NCBI GenBank assembly: GCA_964505325.1
Contig: CAZDHT010000054.1
Coordinates: forward strand, 1 to 24,299
Length of the DNA stretch: 24,299 bases
Direction: 5' to 3'
Source: CAZDHT01 sp964505325
GTDB lineage: Bacteria > Planctomycetota > PUPC01
Below the pieces are notes generated by a model. That model searched no databases. It was not told the DNA's origin and saw only the letters and a list, made by a program, of their open reading frames with translations. The position numbers and the translations under genes are program-made. The first letter of the stretch is position 1; every line of letters begins with the position of its first letter. Positions 6,365 to 14,258 of this stretch are shown here, in pieces.

Positions 6365-8371
6365 ATGAAGGTCAGTTGCGACTGGCTGTCCCGGTATTGC
6401 GAGCCGGTGCCTCCACCCGACCAGCTCGCCAGGATGCTCCCTGAGCTCGGGCTGGAGGTGGACACTGTCGACCAGGTCGCGGGTGACACGGTGTTCGTGC
6501 TCGAGATTGCGGCCAATCGCCCTGATCTGCTGTCGATGATCGGCGTAGCGCGCGAGGTCGCCGCAGCGACCGGTGCTGAGTTGAAGATCCCCGAGGTCGA
6601 TTTGCAGTGCGGCGGCGAAAACGTCGCGGGCCTGACCCGGGTCGACCTCAACGCGCCCGACCTGTGCATCCGGTACACCGCGCGCCTCGTCACCGGCGTG
6701 AAGGTCGCGCCCAGCCCGATGTGGCTCCAAGAGCGATTGGCGTCCATCGGCCTGCGCCCGGTGAACAACATCGTGGACATCACCAACTTCGTCCTGATGG
6801 AATGCGGGCAGCCGCTCCACGCGTTTGATTTCGACAAGCTCATCGGCAAGGAGATCGTCGTGCGCCGGGCGGCGCCCGGTGAGGAGATCACCGTCATCGA
6901 CGGTACGGTCCACAAGCTGACGGCGGAGATGCTGGTTATCGCGGACGCCGAGGTGCCGACTGCGGTCGCCGGCGTGATGGGCGGCCTGGCGACCGAGATC
7001 GGTGACTCCACGACGAACGTTCTCCTTGAAAGCGCGGTCTTTCTCCCCGCCAACATCCGGCGCACTTCGCGCGCCCTCGGCCTGGCCAGCGACTCTTCAT
7101 ACCGATTCGAGCGCGGCGTCGATCCGAACGGCGTGGACTGGGGCTCCGTTCGCGCCGCCGCGATGATCGCGGAGATGGCAGGCGGCCAGGTCGCACCGGG
7201 GGTCATCGCGGTCGGTGAGCCGGTGCCGGAGGCGCAGGTGGTCACACTTCGCACCGCTCGCACCGACCTGGTGCTGGGGGTGAGCATCCCGGCCGAGGAG
7301 CAGCGGGCGATGCTGGAACGGCTCGGCTTCACGGTCGTCGCGGAGCGGCCCGGCGAATTTGATCTCAGCGTGCCGACGTTCCGCCAGGAAGTCAGGCGAG
7401 AGATCGACCTCATCGAGGAACTGGCCCGCGCCTACGGATACGAAAAGATCCCGGAGAAGACGCGGATGCGGGTGCGAGCGGTCCCGGTGCAGAAGTTCGA
7501 CAGCGCGGCGGCCCGGGTCCGCGAACTGTGCACGGGGATGGGCTACTCCGAGGCGAGGACGTCGAGCTTCATCTCGCCCGACCTGGCAGCGCGGTTCACG
7601 TACTGGTCGGCGGAGGCGAATGTGATCCGCAATCCGGTCAGCCGCGAAGATCCCGCCCTGCGCACAAGCTTGATCCCCCTGCTGCTTCGGGCCAAGAAGC
7701 ACAACCTGAACCGGGGCACACCCCGCGTGGCGCTCTTCGAGCTGTCGCGGGTGTACCAGACAGCCTCGGGGGTGCCGTCGGAGCGAACGTGCCTGGGGTT
7801 GGTGGACGACGGCGGCTTCGCATCACTGCGCGGCGCGCTGGACGCCCTGTTCGATCATCTGGGCGTTTCCGGCCAGGTGGCGTACGCCGAGCACTCCGAC
7901 GCGAACCTTACGGCGGGCAGATCGACGAAGCTGTTGCTGGGCGGCCAATCCCTGGGGGTGGCCGGAGAGATCACCACTGAACTGGCCAATCTGTTTGACC
8001 TGAAGAGCGCGCCGGCCGTGGCCGAACTGGATTTTGATCTGCTGCTGGGGTCCGCCAGTCTCGAACGCCGTTACCACCCGCTTCCGAAATTCCCCCCGGT
8101 CCGTCGCGACCTGTCCGTGGTGGTCGATGAAGACGTCGCCTGGGCGGCGCTGTGCGATTGCGCGGACACCGAGGGCGGCGAGTTGAGCGATTCGATTGCA
8201 TTCCTGAGCGAGTATCGCGGGGAGCAAATCGAGCCGGGCAAGAAGGCGGTGGCGTTCTCGATCACCTACCGCGCTCCGGACCGCACGCTCACCGGCGAGG
8301 AGGCCGACGAGGCCATCGCCCGGGTGGCGCGGGCGATGAAGGACCGGTTTGGCGCCGAGCTGCGCGCCTGA
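6365..8371 (+). CDS. pheT: Phenylalanine--tRNA ligase beta subunit, short form lacking the tRNA-binding OB-fold insert
   Basis: PheT pairs with PheS to charge tRNA-Phe; it carries editing and tRNA-recognition domains. The start is ATG 6365, giving 668 residues against about 795 for the common bacterial form. The N-terminal helices (MKVSCDWLSRY to GLEVDTV) run straight from about residue 40 into VLEIAANRPDLLSMIGVARE, which in E. coli PheT lies about 115 residues later, after the EMAP-type tRNA-binding domain. The rest is complete: B3/B4 editing region (about 95-260, with NNIVDITNFVLMECGQPLHAFD), B5 (about 290-360), the catalytic-like core, and a C-terminal FDX-ACB anticodon-binding domain (about 575-668, with FPPVRRDLSVVV). 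pheS is not adjacent. No frameshift or stop marks the missing domain, so this is a real architecture rather than a broken gene. Confidence 0.95.
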   Translation: MKVSCDWLSRYCEPVPPPDQLARMLPELGLEVDTVDQVAGDTVFVLEIAANRPDLLSMIGVAREVAAATGAELKIPEVDLQCGGENVAGLTRVDLNAPDLCIRYTARLVTGVKVAPSPMWLQERLASIGLRPVNNIVDITNFVLMECGQPLHAFDFDKLIGKEIVVRRAAPGEEITVIDGTVHKLTAEMLVIADAEVPTAVAGVMGGLATEIGDSTTNVLLESAVFLPANIRRTSRALGLASDSSYRFERGVDPNGVDWGSVRAAAMIAEMAGGQVAPGVIAVGEPVPEAQVVTLRTARTDLVLGVSIPAEEQRAMLERLGFTVVAERPGEFDLSVPTFRQEVRREIDLIEELARAYGYEKIPEKTRMRVRAVPVQKFDSAAARVRELCTGMGYSEARTSSFISPDLAARFTYWSAEANVIRNPVSREDPALRTSLIPLLLRAKKHNLNRGTPRVALFELSRVYQTASGVPSERTCLGLVDDGGFASLRGALDALFDHLGVSGQVAYAEHSDANLTAGRSTKLLLGGQSLGVAGEITTELANLFDLKSAPAVAELDFDLLLGSASLERRYHPLPKFPPVRRDLSVVVDEDVAWAALCDCADTEGGELSDSIAFLSEYRGEQIEPGKKAVAFSITYRAPDRTLTGEEADEAIARVARAMKDRFGAELRA

Positions 8372-8511
8372 GCCAAGCCGCAGACTGCCGTGGTCTTGTG
8401 CATGTGACCCGGGAAGCACCACATCGGCGGGGCAAGAAGGTGTCAGGCGTCCTTTCACTTGGCTGAAGTGCTGGAAGGCAGCTAAGAACATTAGCCCTGC
8501 AACTATGCTGC

Positions 8512-8525
8512 TGCTATAATTATAG
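8512..8525 (+). promoter_or_regulatory. Extended -10 element embedded in a 12-bp palindrome upstream of the kinase
   Basis: TGC-TATAAT at 8512-8520 is an extended -10 box with no convincing -35. The box is part of CTATAATTATAG (8514-8525), a perfect 12-bp palindrome, so a TATAAT exists on both strands. The kinase ATG follows about 70 bases later. The rest of 8372-8594 holds no gene; a weak hairpin GCTAA-N5-TTAGC lies at 8481-8495. Confidence 0.5.
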
Positions 8526-8594
8526 TGCGGGGGCGAGGATGCCCACGCCGCCCGAGTCGGTGTACGTTGCGGAACCCGGTTTGCTTGCTGTCGA

Positions 8595-11500
8595 ATGAAT
8601 CCCGAAACGCAGAGGATTTACGAACGCCTGATTCTTGAGCACAACTTGGTCACGCCGGACCAGTTGGCTGCGGCGCAGCGCCTTCAGGCGGAGTCCGGTG
8701 CGGGGCGCAAACAACCCAAGACACTGCTCGAGATCCTGACCCGACAGAGCTGGGGCGACCGCGCCAAGCTCCGCGACATGGCGCACCTGGCGGCCATCCG
8801 CTCGGGCGCGGAACGCATCTCGCTCGGCGGCTTCGAGTTGCTCGAAAAAATCGGCCAGGGCGGAATGGGCGCCGTATACCGGGCCAGCCAGGTCAACATG
8901 GGCCGGTTCGTCGCGCTGAAGCTGATGAGGCCCAAGCTGGCCCGCGACAAACGATACCTGGAGCGGTTCCTGCGCGAGGCCAGGGCCTCGGCAAAGCTCG
9001 GCCATCCCAACATCGTCGAGGGCATCGACGCAGGCCAGGATAAGGGGTACTACTACTTCGCAATGGAGTTCGTCGACGGCGACTCACTCCGGCGAATCAT
9101 CGACCGTGAAGGCCCCCTGCCCGAGCAGCGTTGCATCGAGATTGGCATCGAGATGGCGCGGGCGCTCGAACATGCCGCCAAGTTCGGAATGGTCCACCGG
9201 GACGTCAAGCCTGAAAACATACTGATCGAGTACGACACCGGTGTCGCAAAACTGGCGGACCTGGGCCTGGTGAAGTCCTCCGCCCCCGCCGACATGTCGG
9301 TCACCCAGATGGGCGTGGCGCTCGGAACGCCCAACTACATCAGCCCGGAACAGGCCAAGGGCGAAGAAAGCACCGACATCAGGAGCGACATCTACTCGCT
9401 CGGCGCTACGCTCTACCACGCGGCCACAGGCACGCTGCCGTTCTATGGTAACATGGCGGCGGTGGTGCTCAGCCAGCACTTGTCGGCGCCGCTGGACCCG
9501 CCTCAGCAGCGGAACCCTGAGTTGTCCATCCGGTTCTCCCGCGTCATCCAGAAGATGATGGCCAAGAAACCGGAGCACCGTTACCAGACGCCGTCGGAAC
9601 TCGTCGCGGAGTTCGAACGAATCTCAAGAGGGGAACAGCCAGGCGCGGTTCAGTCGAAAGTGCGGCGCCGTCACCGGCGGCCGGACACGGCCGCCGCCTT
9701 CAAAAAGCCGAAGCTCGCCGCCGCGATGATCGGCGGATCGCTCGCGGTCACCCTCGTTCTGGGGATCGTCCTGGTTTACGTCCTGGCGGACAGGACGAAC
9801 TCGAAGAGCGCCCAGGCCACGGCTTTCTACCAGAGCGCCGCCGAGCTGGTGACCAGGCAGCCGACAAACTTCGCGGATATCGCCCACAATCTCAGGCGGT
9901 GCATCGAGCTGGACCCGCAGGGCCCGTACGCCGATCGGGCACGGGCGTTGCTGAAGACGGCCGAGTCGTTCCAGGTCCACGCCGAAAAGGCGGAGGCGGT
10001 GGTGGCAATGGTCGGGTCGTTGCGCGGCTTCACCCGGCACCTCAGAAGCGGCGAGGAGAGCTGGTTCGACGCCATCAGGGGTATGACCGAGGTGGCGGCA
10101 AAAGCCGCCCGGGAGCCACCGTACGCCGACGCTATCCGCGACTACATCCGAACCACCTCGCGTCAGGTCATGAAACACCTGATGCGGCATGCGGTCTCCG
10201 AGCCCACCACCGTCCCGCGGGTGGCCAAGTGGCTGGATGTGGTGGCGACGGCCGCGCCGGCCGGCATGCTCGCCGATGAATGCAAGGAGAACAAGCGCAA
10301 GCTGTCGAAAATCCTGCACGACAACGCGGATCACATCCTCGACAAGTCCGCCTCGAAGGCCGAGGAGGCGGCCGCAAAGACGGGACGCTTCGGCGCCGCC
10401 ATCGACGCGCTTCGCTCCAGCATTCCCAAAGAACTGATGACGAAGCGGCTGGAAGCTTTGATCGAAAAACGGGTCCAGGTCACGCTCGAGCACGCCGCCC
10501 GGCACGTCGAGAAGCGGAGAGAGTACGTGTGGGTCCTGCTCGACAACGACGCGCTGGAAAGAGCGCGCGCCCAGGCCGAGCAACTGAAGACGAGCCTGGG
10601 TGTTCCTGCGCTCCAGCCGCAGGCCGAGGCGCTGTGCCGGACGACCGACGCCGCCAAGGATTTCCTCCCCCTTTTCGCCAAGCTCAAGGAACTCGACGCC
10701 GCGAAGCCGAAGGACCCGAAGGCGATCGGCGCGGCCGCTCTCGACTTGAAGAAGCGGTTTGGCAAGGATCCCTACGTGGCGGACCGTTTGAGGAAGTACA
10801 GCGGCGCCATCGATAAGTTCACGGCCGGGGAAAAAGTCTCGACGAAGCTAAAGGCGGCGGAACAGCTCTTCGCTGCCGGGAAGTACGACGAGGCGGATGC
10901 CGCGATCACCGACGTCCTGCGGGACCGGGCGCTGACCGAATCTGAGCGCCGAAAAGCCGTTGCCCTCCGCGCCAAGCTGCCGCCGATGTACGGACTGATC
11001 CACGCGTTGAAGGCGGGGTTCTCGGCGGTGCGGCTGCCGGCGGAGAATGTGCCGCTCCGACTGAAGGGCCGCTCGGAGCCGACGCTCTGCAAGATCACCA
11101 AGGTGTCGGACAAGGCGCTGATCTACGAGACCAAGGCGGGCCGGGCCGAGGCGGCTTGGTCGGCACTGGGCCACGCGGCGCTCTACGACCTCGCACTCGG
11201 GAAGCTGCGGCTGGTCAAGGATGACGACGCGAACGCGTTGTATTGTCTCGGCGCGTATTGCTATGGCGAGCAACAGATCGACCAAAGCAGCCGGCTGCTC
11301 ACGGCGGCGGTAGAGTTGGCCAAGAAGCGCACCGATGCCCAGATGCCGGGCCGTGCGGGGCTCATCGCGTCGGCGGAAGCGATACTCCGGAAGATTGGCG
11401 GGATCGCCGCCCACAAGGAGATGAAGCAACTCGGCGAGCGGGTCAAGAACGTCAAAGGCTCCCGGGAGCTGGACGACGCCGTCCGCGCGTGGGAATCGTT

Positions 11501-12668
11501 CCGGAAGAAGCACTCCGGCTCGGATTACCTCAAGAAGAACGCCGCGGCGCTGGGGAAGATCGGCGCGGAGCTGAGCGACGCCATCGTTGACATCCGCACC
11601 GGCTCGATAATGAAATCCATCGCCAACGGCGAGTGGGCGAAGACCATCGCGCGGCTGGAGCAAACACTCGACGAGACCGGGAGAATCGCGCCGCTCTCCG
11701 GCGCGCGGCGGACGTCGATAGAGGGGCTCATCCGCTTCGGCAAGCAATACCTGGTGGAGGACATAGTCTATCGTGAGGTGTTCGCGGTGCGGCCATGGCG
11801 GAGCCTCCGCTCTATCACGCTCAAGACGCACGCGGATCGCCAGGTCGCGAAGCGCGCCCTGCGGTACAGTAAGATATTCGACACCAACGTCGACTGCCAG
11901 GCGGACGCGGCGCAGCAGCGCCGGTATGCGACCCACGAGCAGCGCGGCGAACGGACGGAGTGGGTGAGAGATGTCAACACCCGGCTGGCGCGGTTCAACG
12001 CGGTGTTCACGCACTGGCCCAAGGAGCGCGACCATTGCGCCTGGGCGGAGGTCGAAGCCGCCCGTGAATTCAGACACACCGGCGGCAGCGGGAACATCAT
12101 GACCATTGCTATGATGGACGCCTTCCTCAAGTTCCGCCGCAGCGCACCCAAGAGCGCCCGCGCTCAGGCGGAATACGAGCGGGTGCAGGCCTACATTCGC
12201 AGCGCGGCCGACGTCCCCGTGTTCCGCGCGTTCGCGATTCAGAAGGCGAAGCAACTGATGACCGACTGCCGGGGCACCGATGACTTCGCTGCCCGGTTCT
12301 GCCTGGTCGCCGCCGAGCAGTACGAAGCGGAGCGCGACGACCCGAACGCGCTGAAGTACTTCAAGAAGCTGATCGATCCGCGGTCCAAGTTCAAACAGTA
12401 CGCCTGGCACGGTTTCCTCGGTCGCGGGCGCATCCATGAGCGCAAGAAGATGTACCCGGAGGCGCTTGCCGACTACGATACCGCGCTGAAGCGGTCCTCG
12501 GGCTGGCCCGACGGTCAGCGCTGCGCCCGGGCCATCGTGAACCTGTGCGTGCGTTCCGGCAAGCTGAACAAGCCTGCCCACGCGGAGAAGGCGGTCAACG
12601 AGGTGATCCGCCGCGCCAACCAGCCCAACCAGATTGATTTGACCCGAGGGCTGCTCGAAAAGAAGTAG
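8595..12668 (+). CDS. Giant membrane Ser/Thr protein kinase with TPR-like extracytoplasmic region
   Basis: A 1357-residue Hanks-type kinase. Residues 1-75 (NLVTPDQLAAAQRLQ...KTLLEIL) resemble the small helical domain found at the N-terminus of type II secretion/pilus ATPases. The kinase domain spans about 80-345: glycine loop IGQGGMGAV (87-95), K109, E128, HRDVKPEN (201-208), DLG (222-224, replacing DFG) and GTPNYISPEQ (244-253). All catalytic residues are present, so it should be active. A basic juxtamembrane stretch (355-373) leads to one membrane helix (about 375-398). The remaining 950 residues lie outside the cytoplasm: helical repeats, a small beta-rich module near 805-880, and TPR-like repeats near 1230-1348. 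The ligand is unknown. No clear Shine-Dalgarno precedes ATG 8595. The CvpA-like gene follows 41 bases later, likely in the same transcript. Confidence 0.93.
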   Translation: MNPETQRIYERLILEHNLVTPDQLAAAQRLQAESGAGRKQPKTLLEILTRQSWGDRAKLRDMAHLAAIRSGAERISLGGFELLEKIGQGGMGAVYRASQVNMGRFVALKLMRPKLARDKRYLERFLREARASAKLGHPNIVEGIDAGQDKGYYYFAMEFVDGDSLRRIIDREGPLPEQRCIEIGIEMARALEHAAKFGMVHRDVKPENILIEYDTGVAKLADLGLVKSSAPADMSVTQMGVALGTPNYISPEQAKGEESTDIRSDIYSLGATLYHAATGTLPFYGNMAAVVLSQHLSAPLDPPQQRNPELSIRFSRVIQKMMAKKPEHRYQTPSELVAEFERISRGEQPGAVQSKVRRRHRRPDTAAAFKKPKLAAAMIGGSLAVTLVLGIVLVYVLADRTNSKSAQATAFYQSAAELVTRQPTNFADIAHNLRRCIELDPQGPYADRARALLKTAESFQVHAEKAEAVVAMVGSLRGFTRHLRSGEESWFDAIRGMTEVAAKAAREPPYADAIRDYIRTTSRQVMKHLMRHAVSEPTTVPRVAKWLDVVATAAPAGMLADECKENKRKLSKILHDNADHILDKSASKAEEAAAKTGRFGAAIDALRSSIPKELMTKRLEALIEKRVQVTLEHAARHVEKRREYVWVLLDNDALERARAQAEQLKTSLGVPALQPQAEALCRTTDAAKDFLPLFAKLKELDAAKPKDPKAIGAAALDLKKRFGKDPYVADRLRKYSGAIDKFTAGEKVSTKLKAAEQLFAAGKYDEADAAITDVLRDRALTESERRKAVALRAKLPPMYGLIHALKAGFSAVRLPAENVPLRLKGRSEPTLCKITKVSDKALIYETKAGRAEAAWSALGHAALYDLALGKLRLVKDDDANALYCLGAYCYGEQQIDQSSRLLTAAVELAKKRTDAQMPGRAGLIASAEAILRKIGGIAAHKEMKQLGERVKNVKGSRELDDAVRAWESFRKKHSGSDYLKKNAAALGKIGAELSDAIVDIRTGSIMKSIANGEWAKTIARLEQTLDETGRIAPLSGARRTSIEGLIRFGKQYLVEDIVYREVFAVRPWRSLRSITLKTHADRQVAKRALRYSKIFDTNVDCQADAAQQRRYATHEQRGERTEWVRDVNTRLARFNAVFTHWPKERDHCAWAEVEAAREFRHTGGSGNIMTIAMMDAFLKFRRSAPKSARAQAEYERVQAYIRSAADVPVFRAFAIQKAKQLMTDCRGTDDFAARFCLVAAEQYEAERDDPNALKYFKKLIDPRSKFKQYAWHGFLGRGRIHERKKMYPEALADYDTALKRSSGWPDGQRCARAIVNLCVRSGKLNKPAHAEKAVNEVIRRANQPNQIDLTRGLLEKK

Positions 12669-12709
12669 AGCCGGCGCCCGGCCGGCCCCGCAAAGGAAGT
12701 GCTCGGCCT

Positions 12710-13465
12710 ATGCTCGTCGATGTCGCCTGCGCCGTCGTCCTCATCGCGTTCGCGATCCTGGGCGCCTGGCGCGGCCTGATACGCCAAGTCTTCAGCCTGT
12801 TGGCGGTTGTGATGATCGCGCTGTTCGCCGTGCCGGTGGGCGTGGCGGTGGCGGGGCCCATTGCAGAGGGCTGGGGCCCGGGGGCCGCCACCAAACTGAA
12901 GATCGGGTTGTCGCTGGGCGCCGCGCTGGCCATTTACATCTTCGTCAAGCTCATCGGCGGGGCGGCGGACCATGCGATCGGGAGGCGGCGCGCGGGAGGG
13001 GGAGAATCACAGCTTGCCCCGTGGAACCGCTACTGGGGCGCGGCGCTCAGCGTTGTCAAGGCGGCCCTCCTCTGCTGGCTGATTGTGTGCTTCTTTACAG
13101 CGTTCCCGGACCTCGCGCCGGGCGCGACGGCCCGCGTCCGGAAGTCGTGGTCCGGGCGGACCACCCAACTGTTCAACCCGTTTGAGCGCTGGATCGGCTC
13201 CGAAACGCGGCTGGCGATGCGGTCCGCGCTGGTTGACCTGTGGAAGCTGAAGCGCTACCCGGCCGCGTACCGGAAGGTGATCCGGGAAGAAAGCATTCAG
13301 CGCGTGCTTGAGCACAAGCGCATTCGGGAACTGCTCGACGAAGGGAAGGGGAACATCATCGCGGCGCTGGCCAGCAGGGAGTTCCGGGAGTCACTCAGCG
13401 ACGTCGATTGGGCGCAGGTCGCCGACGTGACAAGAGAAGCTCTGGCAGAAGCCGAGAAAGAGTGA
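12710..13465 (+). CDS. CvpA-family membrane protein
   Basis: A 251-residue membrane protein. The first half matches the CvpA (colicin V production) family: four hydrophobic helices at about 2-18, 23-48, 62-84 and 107-131, the GAWRGLIRQVFSL motif after helix 1, and NRYWGAALSVVKAALL in the last helix. The second half (about 135-251) is soluble, basic then acidic, helical, and longer than in standard CvpA proteins of about 160-180 residues; it probably faces the cytoplasm. AAGGAAG lies about 11 bases before ATG 12710. It follows the kinase by 41 bases, so the two are probably one operon. CvpA relatives act at the inner membrane, but their molecular role is poorly defined, and none can be assigned here. 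Confidence 0.8.
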   Translation: MLVDVACAVVLIAFAILGAWRGLIRQVFSLLAVVMIALFAVPVGVAVAGPIAEGWGPGAATKLKIGLSLGAALAIYIFVKLIGGAADHAIGRRRAGGGESQLAPWNRYWGAALSVVKAALLCWLIVCFFTAFPDLAPGATARVRKSWSGRTTQLFNPFERWIGSETRLAMRSALVDLWKLKRYPAAYRKVIREESIQRVLEHKRIRELLDEGKGNIIAALASREFRESLSDVDWAQVADVTREALAEAEKE

Positions 13466-13739
13466 TCCTGGGGGCGGGCGGCAGCCTGGAATTGCCCCAG
13501 GGGAATTCGCCGCACTGCGTGCCGCGGGCCCCATACTCCCACTGCTCCTGGGTGGGCAGCTTCTTGCCGGCCCAGTCTGCAAACGCTGCGGCGTCTTCGA
13601 AGGACACCAGCACCACGGGGCATCGGCCGCGGCCCTCTGGGTGAGGTCTGTTGTCAGGGGAGCACGAAGCGGCGAACAGCGCCATCGCCACGATAAGCAC
13701 GTGGTCGATCCAATGTGTCCGTGTTGAGCAGAGTCTCAT
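13395..13739 (-). pseudogene. Remnant of a formylglycine-generating-enzyme-like (SUMF1/FGE-sulfatase) lipoprotein
   Basis: On the minus strand an ATG at 13739 opens a short frame with a hydrophobic segment and a possible lipobox (VLIVAMALFAASC). About 17 residues later it enters the recognisable middle of an FGE-sulfatase domain: PVVLVSFEDAAAFADWAGKK, then LPTQEQWEYGARG and FPWGN. Intact domains have roughly 60-100 residues before this block and over 100 after it. Here the first part is missing and the similarity stops near 13484, next to the end of cvpA; the frame then reads antisense into cvpA before stopping at 13395. This looks like a gene reduced by deletions on both sides. FGE-type domains either make formylglycine in sulfatases or act as generic binding modules; this fragment should do neither. 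Confidence 0.6.
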
Positions 13740-14190
13740 AGCCTTGACAACCATGGACCGGCCCATTTCCGCCCAGCAGGCTCATCCCACTCCTCTCTCG
13801 GGCAACAGGCCCGCCAACACACTTAGGCCACCCGTTACCTCGGACATCATAGCAAGTGCTGCGCCCGTTTGGAGGAGAAAGCGAGATCGCGTAAGCAACT
13901 CAGCAACAAGGTGTTACATCTGCGCCCTCACCGTCGATTGCAGAAAGCATGTCATCATGCCGTGTCATGCGGCATTGAGTGTGGAGAAATTCCGCACATT
14001 GTGTCCGGCCCGGGGAGTTGGAAAACGACCGAACAGGCCGACGCCGCCCTGCGGCCGAGACAGCGAACCGCCCCCGGATCACGGGCTCTGATCTCGCTCC
14101 CGTCGCAGGCTGCGTCCCGCTATCGCCTTGTGGCGGGCCCGCAGCGCCGCCAAACACCCGTTTCCGGTGAGCGTTTCCGGTGCGCAGTCC
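13740..14190. other. Gene-poor stretch upstream of lysS
   Basis: About 450 bases without a convincing gene. The frame leading into lysS stays open here but has no family-like sequence. A possible minus-strand extended -10 (TGC-TATGAT on minus, 13846-13854) points toward the FGE remnant, and a minus-strand AGAGGAG before an ATG at 13785 opens a 43-codon frame I cannot support. A hairpin ATGCCG-N7-CGGCAT lies at 13957-13975. Next to the lysS promoter is an 11-bp direct repeat (14159-14182). I see no tRNA or T-box. Confidence 0.5.
14159..14182 (+). repeat. 11-bp direct repeat upstream of the lysS promoter
   Basis: CGTTTCCGGTG occurs at 14159-14169 and 14172-14182, two bases apart (13-base period). 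It ends eight bases before the -35 hexamer. Head-to-tail sites in this position are often activator sites, but that is inference. Confidence 0.55.
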
Positions 14191-14219
14191 TTGATTGTGT
14201 GCACGGGGCGTGCTATGAT
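14191..14219 (+). promoter_or_regulatory. sigma70 promoter of the lysS-lolC-lolD-ilvE cluster
   Basis: TTGATT (14191-14196) is followed after 17 bases by TATGAT (14214-14219). The start site should be near 14226, about 33 bases before the lysS ATG. No comparable promoter is visible between lysS and ilvE, so it probably serves the whole cluster. Confidence 0.72.
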
Positions 14220-14258
14220 GCAGCCCGCCCGGGACGGCAAAGGCGGAGACAAGCGAAC

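Noticed and set aside
10848..12581. A 577-codon open frame on the minus strand
   Set aside because: It is antisense to the kinase's extracytoplasmic region, has no domain or ribosome site, and matches the mirror codon bias seen over other genes.
13654..13785. A 43-codon minus-strand frame with a strong AGAGGAG
   Set aside because: It has no recognisable sequence, overlaps the FGE remnant in another frame, and ends quickly. The ribosome site alone is not enough.
13957..13975. Hairpin ATGCCG-N7-CGGCAT as a terminator or small RNA
   Set aside because: The stem is only six bases, with no T-run and no promoter that would fit a small RNA.
13869..14258. Upstream 130-codon extension of lysS
   Set aside because: The extension has no LysRS similarity, crosses the inferred lysS promoter, and the family start coincides with ATG 14259 and its own ribosome site.
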